Source: Desulfobacteraceae bacterium (GTDB lineage Bacteria; Desulfobacterota; Desulfobacteria; Desulfobacterales; Desulfobacteraceae). From it: a stretch of DNA of 7,101 nucleotides. The notes below the pieces were generated by a model. It ran no database searches. It was not told where the DNA came from and saw only the letters and a list, made by a program, of their open reading frames with translations. The stretch covers positions 1 to 7,101 of the forward strand of contig PIVQ01000367.1 of the NCBI GenBank assembly GCA_003354055.1, given 5' to 3'. How positions within the stretch are numbered: position 1 is the first letter of the stretch; each line of letters opens with the position of its first letter. Positions 1 through 6,033 of the stretch are shown here, piece by piece. Both the position numbers and the translations under genes were made by a program.

Positions 1-1
1 T

Positions 2-565
2 ACGCTGGGTGCAAAAAGTGTAAATCCCGATATAAAAGTAAAAGTCATCTGGGTGAATTCATGGTTTGATCCGGGTAAAGAGCGTGAAGCATCAGAAGCT
101 CTGATTGATCAGGGTGTTGATGTTGTTACCCATCATACGGATTCCACAGCTCCAACCATGACAGCAGAAGAAAAAGGCGTCTATTCCATCGGATATCATT
201 CCGATATGTCAAAATATGGTGAAAACGCACATCTGACGGCAACGACCCATGTCTGGGACACTTATTATGCAAACGTCGCCAAAGCGGTATTGGAAGGATC
301 ATGGAAACCGTCGGCTGTTTGGGGCGGTATTAAAGATGGAATGATTGAGTTGGCTCCCCTTAATAAAAAGGTTCCTGCCGATGTCGCAGCACTGGTTGAA
401 AAAACAAAAAATGCTATTTCCGATGGTTCTTTTCATCCCTTTTCAGGACCCATTAAAAATCAGGAGGGGAAAATCATTGTTGAAGCAGGCAAAACTCTGA
501 CTGATAATGATCTTCTTGGTATGACCTATTATGTTGACGGTGTACTTGGAAGTATTCCAAAATAA
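2..565 (+). CDS. BMP-family ABC transporter solute-binding protein, C-terminal part (5' end outside window)
   Basis: The frame is open from position 2 to a TAA at 563-565, giving 187 visible residues. The gene starts left of the window. The GTG at 53 is an internal valine, because conserved sequence (TLGAKSVNPDIKVKVIWVNS) precedes it in frame. Family hallmarks seen are the strand ending VIWVNSWFDP followed by GKEREA, DGMIELAPLN in the middle, a FSGPIKNQEG turn, and a terminal MTYYVDGVLGSIPK. BMP (basic membrane protein/Med) proteins are periplasmic or lipid-anchored binding proteins of about 330-370 residues. They usually deliver nucleosides or related small molecules to an ABC importer. About half of the protein is visible, so the signal peptide or lipobox cannot be checked. 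No permease or ATPase gene follows on this strand; such partners would have to lie upstream. The family call is secure; the ligand is unknown. Confidence 0.9.
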   Translation, partial: TLGAKSVNPDIKVKVIWVNSWFDPGKEREASEALIDQGVDVVTHHTDSTAPTMTAEEKGVYSIGYHSDMSKYGENAHLTATTHVWDTYYANVAKAVLEGSWKPSAVWGGIKDGMIELAPLNKKVPADVAALVEKTKNAISDGSFHPFSGPIKNQEGKIIVEAGKTLTDNDLLGMTYYVDGVLGSIPK

Positions 566-590
566 TTTAAATAAAATAATCTAAATTCAG

Positions 591-620
591 GTGGGACAGA
601 AAGTCACCTTTCTGTCCCAT
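591..620. terminator. Strong hairpin between convergent genes, likely bidirectional terminator
   Basis: GGGACAGAAAG (593-603) and CTTTCTGTCCC (608-618) form a perfect 11-bp stem around the loop TCAC. T592/A619 and a G-T wobble at 591/620 extend it. It lies 25 bp after the stop of the BMP gene and 26 bp after the stop (minus strand) of the hydrolase gene, where a shared terminator is expected. Neither side has an immediate T-run, although the minus-strand exit side (560-590) is very A+T rich. Termination is therefore inferred from position and stem strength. Confidence 0.6.
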
Positions 621-645
621 TCAGTCAACGCACGCAACTCCCTGT

Positions 646-1494
646 TCATTGAGAGTAAAGAATCGTCTCTATCATGCCCCGAAGCTGAGTGACATGAAAT
701 TTAACTCCCCGGTATTGTTTCAGATCTTTAACATCAGAAGCCATAATCAGGGGCAGTTTTGCATCATCCGGATGATCACTGCCGTGAATGGTGCCGTGGC
801 CGGCATGGTCGCTGGTAATCACAATCAGATAATTCTTTCTGACCATCCCTATCAGGTGCGCCATGGTCTTATCAATGAAGGTAAGTTCTTCCATGTACCC
901 GGGTGACATCCATCCTTCCACAGGACCTGTGCGGTCAAGGCCGCTGATATGGAGGAAACAAAAACGCTTTCCGTTGGGTGTCCCAAAAGCCGATGCCTGG
1001 AAAAAATCTGCGGCATTTTCAATGGAAAAATCCGGATCAAGTTTATGCCGATCAACCCTATCATTAACAAGGTATCCCAGTTTTTCTTTTGAGTAGAAAA
1101 AACCTGTGACATAGCCTTGAGATTTTGCATCGTTAAAAATCGTCTCATAAGCTATGACCGGCTGGCCCGGATACCAGGAGTTGCTAGTTCTGCCGCCCTC
1201 TTCCGGCCCGACACTTGAAAACATGGCGGCATGGCTCAGCAACGTCAGGGGCGGATCCGTGCTGTGCCCGTCCAATGTAGATACCCCCTGCTCCATCAGC
1301 CTGAAAATATTTGGGGTTGTTTGCAGGTTTAGGGCATCGGGGTGCAGGGCGTCTATGGAGATAATAAGAACCGTGTTTATCTCGGTTGAAAATGCCGTAA
1401 AGGGAAAGCCTAAAGTCAGAAGAGCAGTGATGGCAATACATCTTATCGCCTTTAGCAGGAACCGGTCTCTGAACATTGCACAGGAATTATACAT
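646..1494 (-). CDS. Exported alkaline-phosphatase-superfamily (type I phosphodiesterase-like) hydrolase
   Basis: The product has 282 residues from the ATG at 1494. That start overlaps the end of the preceding Fe-S gene by 8 bp and has a weak AGG upstream. An ATG at 1476 is an alternative, and the frame is open further up to 1620 but that stretch shadows the neighbour. Residues 1-36 look like a Sec signal peptide with hydrophobic core CIAITALLTLGFPFTAF. Superfamily features follow in order: LIISIDA (metal ligand Asp48), PPLTLLSHAAM with probable nucleophile Thr84, LDRTGPVEGW (Asp187), ITSDHAGHG (Asp229-His230) and His241. These proteins hydrolyse phospho- or sulfo-esters with two metal ions, here in the periplasm. 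At residue 191 the usual D-x-x-G-H histidine appears to be proline, so activity is uncertain. It is the last gene of the ars-type operon; the substrate cannot be inferred. Confidence 0.82.
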   Translation of the reverse strand: MYNSCAMFRDRFLLKAIRCIAITALLTLGFPFTAFSTEINTVLIISIDALHPDALNLQTTPNIFRLMEQGVSTLDGHSTDPPLTLLSHAAMFSSVGPEEGGRTSNSWYPGQPVIAYETIFNDAKSQGYVTGFFYSKEKLGYLVNDRVDRHKLDPDFSIENAADFFQASAFGTPNGKRFCFLHISGLDRTGPVEGWMSPGYMEELTFIDKTMAHLIGMVRKNYLIVITSDHAGHGTIHGSDHPDDAKLPLIMASDVKDLKQYRGVKFHVTQLRGMIETILYSQ

Positions 1495-2011
1495 CCAGCC
1501 TGAACTGCCCCATATATTGGGTGAGTTTTTCATTTTCAACCGCACCGATCCCAGGGCAGTCATCCGCTCCTTTGGCACCCTCAGCCACCTTAGTGGCAAA
1601 GACCATACAGGTGGGTTCATTGCATTCCCTGCAGTTTGTTTTCGGCAACAATTTCAGAATTTCCATTATCCCCGGCTTTGGCATTCCTATGGTGCTGGGC
1701 TCGATCTCGCCTCTTTTTTCCCAGGCATCATTGATCTCATTTTTCAGCCAGGCCACAATTTTTTCAGCTTCCTTCCCATCCTTCAACGCATTGACCGCAA
1801 TTTTTGTCCCATGGACGGTTATCAGCTTTCCCTGCGCCCTGAATGTCACGGCAGGCGGGTCCGTCAGATATTCAAATCCGCCAAGGGCAGTATTTAAATA
1901 GGGTAAGGCATCGCTTACATCCTGATCAAGATGGGCAAAACAATGCACCCCTTTTGCATCGGACTGACACTTTGATTTGAATATCTCCAAGGTATATTTT
2001 TTTAAAAGCAT
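1487..2011 (-). CDS. Fe-S protein with CFeSP-like [4Fe-4S] domain, function unknown
   Basis: The product has 174 residues; the ATG at 2011 follows a strong AAAGGAG at 5-nt spacing. The C-terminal part has C127-x2-C130-x4-C135-x16-C152 in the context LLPKTNCRECNEPTC, which matches the PF04060 [4Fe-4S] domain of the large subunit of the corrinoid/iron-sulfur protein of acetyl-CoA synthesis. The corrinoid-binding TIM barrel is absent, so it is not that subunit itself. The N-terminal ~95 residues form a separate domain with C15, H23 and C24 (KCQSDAKGVHCFAHLD) and the stretch DPPAVTFRAQGKLITVH. I do not know its function. There is no signal peptide, so it is probably cytoplasmic. It lies 21 bp after the CcdA gene and overlaps the hydrolase gene, so it belongs to the operon. 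A role in redox or cofactor chemistry tied to metalloid resistance is only inference. Confidence 0.8.
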   Translation of the reverse strand: MLLKKYTLEIFKSKCQSDAKGVHCFAHLDQDVSDALPYLNTALGGFEYLTDPPAVTFRAQGKLITVHGTKIAVNALKDGKEAEKIVAWLKNEINDAWEKRGEIEPSTIGMPKPGIMEILKLLPKTNCRECNEPTCMVFATKVAEGAKGADDCPGIGAVENEKLTQYMGQFRLDV

Positions 2012-2032
2012 GATGTCTCCTTTTGAAAATTA

Positions 2033-2734
2033 CTATAAAAACGGAATTACAATAAAATAGAGCCCCAACCCCGCGATGGTTGATCCTGCTAATCTTCGAA
2101 ACCAAGTCCCTGCCCCGTTCCATGTACTGTTTTCAAGCAGTTTTTTTACTGCGGCTGTGAAACTGCCGGCAATAACAATGGGAAGGCAGTGTCCCAGGGC
2201 AAACAGAAAAATATAAAGGACGCCTGCGGCCAGTTTTTCCTGGACCGTAATTATGGCCAGGACAGGGGCAATAAAGCCAAAGGTACAAGATCCCGACAGA
2301 ATGCCATAGGCAAGGCCAAGTAAAAAAGCACCCAGCCGGCCTTTAAGATTCAGCTTATACAGCAGGCTTCCGGACAAAGTGCATTTTTCAACGCCCAGCA
2401 TCCCCAGGGCCACCCAGATCAGAATGAGGCCGATAAGCACCTGCCAATAGGCGCCCACATCCCCGAGCATCCTGCCAAGCAAGGCGCAAATGACGCCTAC
2501 AAAGGCAATGGTCAGGAAAAGACCTGAGGTAAACAGAACAGAGTAAACGCCGGCCTGTCTGGGATGAACCATTCTTTCCTGACCGCCCACATATCCGACG
2601 ATCAGGGGAATTGACGCCAGGTGACACGGGCTGAACAGAACACTGATGACACCCCATAAAAAGCAGCCGAGCGCGGCAAAGTTGCTGCCGGAGGTTATCC
2701 ATTGATTTACCGTTAAAAACAGAGAATCAGGCAC
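2033..2734 (-). CDS. CcdA/DsbD-type transmembrane thiol-electron transporter
   Basis: The product has 233 residues and about six hydrophobic segments. The start is GTG at 2734, four bases after the stop of the thioredoxin gene; the AAGGATAAGG ribosome-binding stretch lies in the end of that gene, suggesting translational coupling. The CcdA/DsbD family moves electrons from cytoplasmic thioredoxin to periplasmic thiol proteins through two membrane cysteines. Here these are most likely C37 in the SPCH motif of the first helix and C150 in GILSGSCTFGF, in the matching helix of the second inverted repeat. The usual second motif is PCT-like, so SCTFG is a variant. No thioredoxin domain is fused at either end; the separate CVPC thioredoxin just upstream is the obvious partner. 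A role in cytochrome c maturation is possible for the family, but no heme-handling genes are nearby. Confidence 0.88.
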   Translation of the reverse strand: MPDSLFLTVNQWITSGSNFAALGCFLWGVISVLFSPCHLASIPLIVGYVGGQERMVHPRQAGVYSVLFTSGLFLTIAFVGVICALLGRMLGDVGAYWQVLIGLILIWVALGMLGVEKCTLSGSLLYKLNLKGRLGAFLLGLAYGILSGSCTFGFIAPVLAIITVQEKLAAGVLYIFLFALGHCLPIVIAGSFTAAVKKLLENSTWNGAGTWFRRLAGSTIAGLGLYFIVIPFL

Positions 2735-2738
2735 GACC

Positions 2739-3137
2739 TTATCCTTTGCTTTTCAGATCAGGTTCGGCGACACCCATTTCCGTCATTTGCCGGATGATGG
2801 ATGATTCATCCAGAAATCCCACATGACGGTAGATCTCTTCGCCTTTTTCATTAAAAAAAATCTGGGTTGGAATCATTCTGACCTTGAACCGCTTTGCCTG
2901 GCGTGGGTCCTCCCAGACATCTATAAACACGATATCCGCCGTTCCCTTGTAAGCTGCTGTAAGTTTGGTTAAAATCGGGGCCATCATCTTACAGGGAACG
3001 CATTTTTTTGCGCCAAGATCAATCATTGTCACCCGTCCTTTGACAGGCAGATTTGAAAGGTCCTGTGCAAAGGCGTAGCCGGCAAGCATCAGAACCAGAA
3101 CAATACCCAACAGGCTCAGCTTTTTAAATCTTGGCAT
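2739..3137 (-). CDS. Exported thioredoxin-family protein with CVPC active site
   Basis: The product has 132 residues from the ATG at 3137. A GTG at 3140 is in frame directly before it, and the preceding gene's TGA overlaps both (GTGATG), so either start gives a coupled gene. Residues 1-24 form a signal peptide: basic MPRFKK, a leucine-rich core, and a cleavage-like AYAFA-Q-type end (AGYAFAQ). The mature part is a compact thioredoxin fold with C46-V-P-C49 after DLGAKK and a cis-proline at P90 in MIPTQIFF. VPC replaces the usual GPC. The fold predicts a periplasmic dithiol reductant or chaperone. CcdA, encoded immediately after, would keep it reduced. In the operon it may reduce periplasmic thiol partners or metalloid-thiol adducts, which is inference. 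The terminal ~15 residues (VAEPDLKSKG) are a short polar tail. Confidence 0.88.
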   Translation of the reverse strand: MPRFKKLSLLGIVLVLMLAGYAFAQDLSNLPVKGRVTMIDLGAKKCVPCKMMAPILTKLTAAYKGTADIVFIDVWEDPRQAKRFKVRMIPTQIFFNEKGEEIYRHVGFLDESSIIRQMTEMGVAEPDLKSKG

Positions 3138-3370
3138 CACTTCTGAATCCAGGCTTTGATATCAGCTTTTTTAGGTACTTTGCCCGAGCATTTGACCTCA
3201 CCGTCAACAATGACGGACGGGGTGCCAAACACGCCGTATGAGGCAATCTGCATCATATCAGTAACCTTTTCAACATCAGCATCCACACCCTCTTCCCTGA
3301 CAACTTCCTGAACCAGTTTCTCTGTTTTTGCGCACTTGGCACATCCGGGTCCGAGAACTTTTATTTCCAT
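3137..3370 (-). CDS. Small redox-active disulfide protein (TM0996/MTH895-like thioredoxin fold)
   Basis: The product has 77 residues; the ATG at 3370 is preceded by AAGGA with a 7-nt spacer. The sequence begins MEIKVLGPGCAKC, placing the CxxC pair at C10 and C13 right after strand one. A cis-proline loop GTPSVIVDG follows (P51), with an extra cysteine C61 in EVKCSGKVP. This pattern fits the 'redox-active disulfide protein 2' family (glutaredoxin-sized, about 77-80 residues). It has no signal peptide and is cytoplasmic. The family is often encoded beside PF03773 permeases. Its stop overlaps the start of the exported thioredoxin gene, and it lies 29 bp after the permease gene. It may hand electrons to CcdA or thiols to the permease cargo; neither is shown by sequence. 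Confidence 0.88.
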   Translation of the reverse strand: MEIKVLGPGCAKCAKTEKLVQEVVREEGVDADVEKVTDMMQIASYGVFGTPSVIVDGEVKCSGKVPKKADIKAWIQK

Positions 3371-3399
3371 GTAACATTCCTTTTTAATTGTTATTTTTC

Positions 3400-4461
3400 T
3401 TACAGAATCATATTAAACAAATAGCCCACAATCAGGATGCCGCTAGCCACAACACCAACAAAAACTGCAATCAACCTTGGCTTTAACACCTTTCTTAAAA
3501 TCACCATTTCAGGAAGGGACAATGCAATCACGCTCATCATAAAGGCCAGAACAGATCCCAGGGCAGCGCCTTTGCCCAGAAGCGCCTCAACAACCGGGAT
3601 GACCCCGGCAGCATTGGAGTACATGGGCACGCCGATAAGAACGGACAGGGGAACGGACCACCAGGATCCTTTACCCATGATCGAGGCCATCACCCCTTCG
3701 GGGACAAACCCGTGGATACCTGCACCCACGGCAATACCGAGAATCACATAAATCCATACACGGCCGATGATCTCTTTGACAGCATCCCATCCGTAGATAA
3801 TCCGGTCATTCCAGGTCAATTTTTCCTCTTCAAGGGTTACCTCTGCGGCATTGATCTCCCTGACCCAGTCTTCAATATGATGTTCAAGCTTTAACCGGCC
3901 GATTACCCAGCCTGCGGTAACCGCAATGAAAAGCCCTGTTCCCATGTAAATGGCGGCTACTTTCCAGCCAAGAAGCCCGTACAAAAGCCCCAGTGCGATT
4001 TCATTAACCATGGGAGCTGCGATCAAAAAGGAAAAGGTCACGCCAAGGGGGACTCCGGCCGTGACAAACCCGATAAACAAAGGGACTGCGGAACAGGAGC
4101 AAAAGGGGGTGACAATGCCCAGCAGGGCTGCCAGAATATTTCCGACAAACTCACTCTTCCCTGAGAGAAAGGCCCGGGTCTTTTCCGGGGTAAAAAAACT
4201 TCTGATGATGCCGACCCCGAATACCACCAGAAACAGTAGCATCATGACTTTCGGGGTATCGTAGAAGAAAAACTCCACAGAGGCGCCCAAGTGGGAGCCT
4301 GACTGAATGTTAAATAGACTGTAGGTCAGCCATCCTGCAAAATCGGGCAACCGGCTGTAGATCAGCCACCACAGCCAGACGCCGGCAAAGCCCATGATCA
4401 GAGTCATCACAAGTTTTAATGATTCACGACTATTTTCAGTCCCGGATTGGGTTGTACTCAT
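3400..4461 (-). CDS. PF03773 (ArsP/DUF318-type) membrane permease, probable metalloid exporter
   Basis: The product has 353 residues. Two ATGs lie in tandem at 4464 and 4461; the GGGGGAG at 4466-4472 is only one base from the first and four from the second, so 4461 is preferred. There are eight to ten hydrophobic segments. A charged cytoplasmic-type loop (about residues 192-233, rich in E, K and R) divides the protein into two halves. The family signature TPFCSCSAVPLFIGF is present, with C121 and C123, and the second half carries GVPMYSNAAGVIPVVEALL. In characterised ArsP proteins, permeases of this family export trivalent methyl- and aromatic arsenicals. Other members are linked to different metals, so substrate is not fixed by the fold. 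The upstream arsR with a Cys-Val-Cys site supports an arsenic-type substrate. The gene follows arsR by 54 bp. Confidence 0.9.
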   Translation of the reverse strand: MSTTQSGTENSRESLKLVMTLIMGFAGVWLWWLIYSRLPDFAGWLTYSLFNIQSGSHLGASVEFFFYDTPKVMMLLFLVVFGVGIIRSFFTPEKTRAFLSGKSEFVGNILAALLGIVTPFCSCSAVPLFIGFVTAGVPLGVTFSFLIAAPMVNEIALGLLYGLLGWKVAAIYMGTGLFIAVTAGWVIGRLKLEHHIEDWVREINAAEVTLEEEKLTWNDRIIYGWDAVKEIIGRVWIYVILGIAVGAGIHGFVPEGVMASIMGKGSWWSVPLSVLIGVPMYSNAAGVIPVVEALLGKGAALGSVLAFMMSVIALSLPEMVILRKVLKPRLIAVFVGVVASGILIVGYLFNMIL

Positions 4462-4515
4462 CATTCTCCCCCATTCTATACATGCCCACCTATCGATATA
4501 TAAGTGTAAAATTTT
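4462..4515 (-). other. arsR-permease gap with A/T tract and TATCGATA palindrome
   Basis: The 54-bp gap is unusually long for this operon. Besides the GGGGGAG ribosome-binding site of the permease, it holds an A-rich run just after the arsR stop (minus strand) and a perfect TATCGATA palindrome at 4491-4498. No hairpin or convincing -35/-10 pair was found, so an internal promoter or attenuator is not supported. Confidence 0.35.
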
Positions 4516-4875
4516 TTATTTTTTTTCAGGTTTATTCCCAACAATGTCGTGGCGGTCAATGCCCGGCAGGGTTTGATTCAGTTCCCGAATTTCAGGTTCA
4601 TTATCCAGCCAGTGTTTCAGGTTCCCGAGCATACTGGCTGAATACGGAGAACCGCTTCCGTCTGAAAGGGAGTAGTTCACCCACAATCCGTCTTTAAAGC
4701 TTCTCACCAACTCGGCATCTTCAAGAATCTTCAGATGTTTGCTGGCCGTGGACTGGGCAATGCCAAGGGCCTCCTTGATTTCGCAGACACACAGGGGACG
4801 GGTCTGAAGCATCTTCATCATTTTCACCCTATTGGGATCTGATAATGCTTTCATGACTCTGATAAATGATTTCAT
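4516..4875 (-). CDS. arsR: ArsR/SmtB-family metalloid-responsive repressor
   Basis: The product has 119 residues from the ATG at 4875, a normal length for the family. The ribosome-binding site (AGAGAAG) is weak. A winged helix-turn-helix spans roughly residues 10-70: KALSDPNRVKMMKML, then LCVCEIKEALGIAQSTASKHLKILEDAELV and a wing around FKDGLWVNYSL. Cys29-Val-Cys31 at the start of the recognition-helix segment matches the ELCVCDL As(III)/Sb(III)-binding motif of classical ArsR. Members of this family repress their own operon and leave DNA when metalloid binds the cysteines. A matching operator overlaps the promoter directly upstream. The C-terminus is polar and lysine-rich with no further cysteines. 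It is the first gene of the seven-gene operon. The family call is firm; arsenic as inducer is likely but not proven. Confidence 0.92.
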   Translation of the reverse strand: MKSFIRVMKALSDPNRVKMMKMLQTRPLCVCEIKEALGIAQSTASKHLKILEDAELVRSFKDGLWVNYSLSDGSGSPYSASMLGNLKHWLDNEPEIRELNQTLPGIDRHDIVGNKPEKK

Positions 4876-4894
4876 TTGGCTTCTCTTTTTATTA

Positions 4895-4920
4895 AATCGT
4901 TATAACGGAATATAGCGATT
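4895..4920. promoter_or_regulatory. Probable ArsR operator
   Basis: AATCGTTAT (4895-4903) and ATAGCGATT (4912-4920) are inverted repeats matching at 8 of 9 positions, with an 8-bp spacer. CGTTATAACG (4898-4907) is itself a perfect palindrome. The site covers the -10 box and the presumed start point of the arsR promoter. A+T-rich inverted repeats in this position are usual for ArsR-family repressors; binding itself is inferred. Confidence 0.7.
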
Positions 4921-4937
4921 GATTCGGATTGTGTCAA
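4909..4937 (-). promoter_or_regulatory. Sigma70 promoter of the arsR operon
   Basis: Read on the minus strand, TTGACA (4937-4932) is a perfect -35 box. A 17-nt spacer leads to TATATT (4914-4909), a five-of-six -10 box. Transcription would start near 4902, about 27 bp before the arsR ATG. The -10 lies inside the inverted repeat at 4895-4920, so a bound repressor would block RNA polymerase. Confidence 0.85.
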
Positions 4938-5062
4938 GAGGATAGAAATTCTAATAGGCTCTTTTGTATTTCAGGATCTTGAAATATTTTGATTGGGATT
5001 ATCCTTGAGTCATGATACATGCACGAGAAAGCATTGAACGCAATCAATAGGGGGAGTTTATT
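4938..5062 (+). promoter_or_regulatory. glsA upstream region; promoter only weakly resolved
   Basis: The glsA promoter should lie here. The best candidate is TTGAAA (4979-4984) with TATCCT (5000-5005), but the 15-nt spacer is short. A perfect TAGAAATTCTA palindrome (4943-4953) sits behind the ars promoter and could be a second regulatory site. No riboswitch-like structure was recognised. Confidence 0.25.
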
Positions 5063-5980
5063 TTGGATTACCAACATATACTAAAAGAGATTCATGAAGA
5101 AATTTCCCCAGTGCTTACAAAGGGAACAGTTGCTGATTATATCCCCAAGCTTGCCTCAGTTCCGCTGGAAAAATTTGGCATGGCGGTTCATACATTGGAT
5201 GGAAAAAGTTTTGTAGTTGGGGATGCCCAAGAACATTTTTCCATTCAGTCCATTTCAAAGGTATACACCTTAACACTTGCGCTTAAATCTATTGGTGAGA
5301 AGAAATTATTAGAACGCGTGGGGAGGGAACCTTCCGGCAGTCCTTTTAATTCTCTTATCCAATTGGAATATGAAAATGGCATCCCCCGTAATCCATTTAT
5401 TAATGCCGGGGCTCTCGTATTGGTAGATATTATCCTTTCTCATTCCAGGGATGCCGCCCAAACCATACTTGAATTTGTACGGGAACGCTCAGATAATATG
5501 AAGATTAATTTTGATCTGGAGGTGGCAGCTTCTGAAGAAAGAACCGGATATCGAAATGCAGCTCTGGCAAATTTTTTGAAAAGCTATGGGAACCTTCATA
5601 ATCCGGTACGGGACGTCCTTGCTACCTATTATCTCCAATGTTCATTAAACATGAACTGTCTTGATCTTGCTAAGAGTTTTTTAATTCTGGCCAATCATGG
5701 GGTTTCGCCCTGGTCAGGAAAACAGATATTGACCAAGAGTCAGGCCAAGCGGATCAACTCTCTTATGCTTACCTGCGGAACATATGATGCTGTGGGAGAT
5801 TTTGCCTATCGAGTGGGCCTGCCCGGAAAAAGCGGTGTCGGAGGGGGAATCATTGCCCTTATACCGGGTAAGCTTTGCGTAAGCGTCTGGGCACCCGGTC
5901 TTAATCCAAGTGGAAATTCTCTGGCTGGAACGCTTGCGCTTGAGTTGTTCACGACAAAGACAGGTATGTCTATATTCTAA
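5063..5980 (+). CDS. glsA: Glutaminase (beta-lactamase-fold, GlsA type)
   Basis: This is a complete 305-residue protein, the normal length for bacterial glutaminases. It converts L-glutamine to L-glutamate and ammonia in the cytoplasm. The start is TTG at 5063, chosen because GGGGGAG (5050-5056) sits six bases upstream and the protein aligns from its first residues. Motifs in order are [11 protein letters not shown] near the N-terminus, the catalytic SxxK motif S63-I-S-K66 in [26 protein letters not shown], a [17 protein letters not shown] segment, and the C-terminal [20 protein letters not shown] followed by [20 protein letters not shown]. It is transcribed divergently from arsR and looks monocistronic. 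Its base composition is clearly more A+T rich than the ars operon. No functional link to the ars genes is visible. Confidence 0.95.
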   Translation: MDYQHILKEIHEEISPVLTKGTVADYIPKLASVPLEKFGMAVHTLDGKSFVVGDAQEHFSIQSISKVYTLTLALKSIGEKKLLERVGREPSGSPFNSLIQLEYENGIPRNPFINAGALVLVDIILSHSRDAAQTILEFVRERSDNMKINFDLEVAASEERTGYRNAALANFLKSYGNLHNPVRDVLATYYLQCSLNMNCLDLAKSFLILANHGVSPWSGKQILTKSQAKRINSLMLTCGTYDAVGDFAYRVGLPGKSGVGGGIIALIPGKLCVSVWAPGLNPSGNSLAGTLALELFTTKTGMSIF

Positions 5981-6005
5981 TTTGTTTCGGATGTATACAT
6001 GAGGA

Positions 6006-6033
6006 CAGCCTCTCCCGGGCTGCTTTTCCTTTT
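6006..6033 (+). terminator. Probable rho-independent terminator of glsA
   Basis: CAGCC (6006-6010) pairs with GGCTG (6018-6022) around a 7-nt loop and is followed by the pyrimidine run CTTTTCCTTTTCT. It lies 26 bp after the glsA stop. The stem is short but G+C rich and the T-rich tail is on the correct side. Confidence 0.6.

Noticed and set aside
53..55. GTG at 53 as the start of the BMP gene
   Set aside because: Conserved family sequence continues in frame upstream to the window edge, and no ribosome-binding site precedes it.
1154..1897. Long open frame on the + strand (247 codons) and a second at 1476-1901
   Set aside because: Both lie antisense to the Fe-S and hydrolase genes, whose minus-strand frames carry clear family motifs. 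The + frames show no domain.
3437..4264. Plus-strand frames opposite the permease (3437-3751, 3712-3894, 3950-4264)
   Set aside because: Shadows of a well-supported membrane protein; proline- and threonine-rich translations typical of antisense frames.
4995..5010. Sigma54-like site upstream of glsA (TGGGAT, TATCC, TTGAG)
   Set aside because: The GG element is present but the -12 element reads GA in place of the nearly invariant GC, and no activator site is visible.
5991..6000. ATGTATACAT perfect palindrome after glsA
   Set aside because: A 10-bp A+T-rich palindrome lying downstream of a gene has no clear role and can occur by chance.
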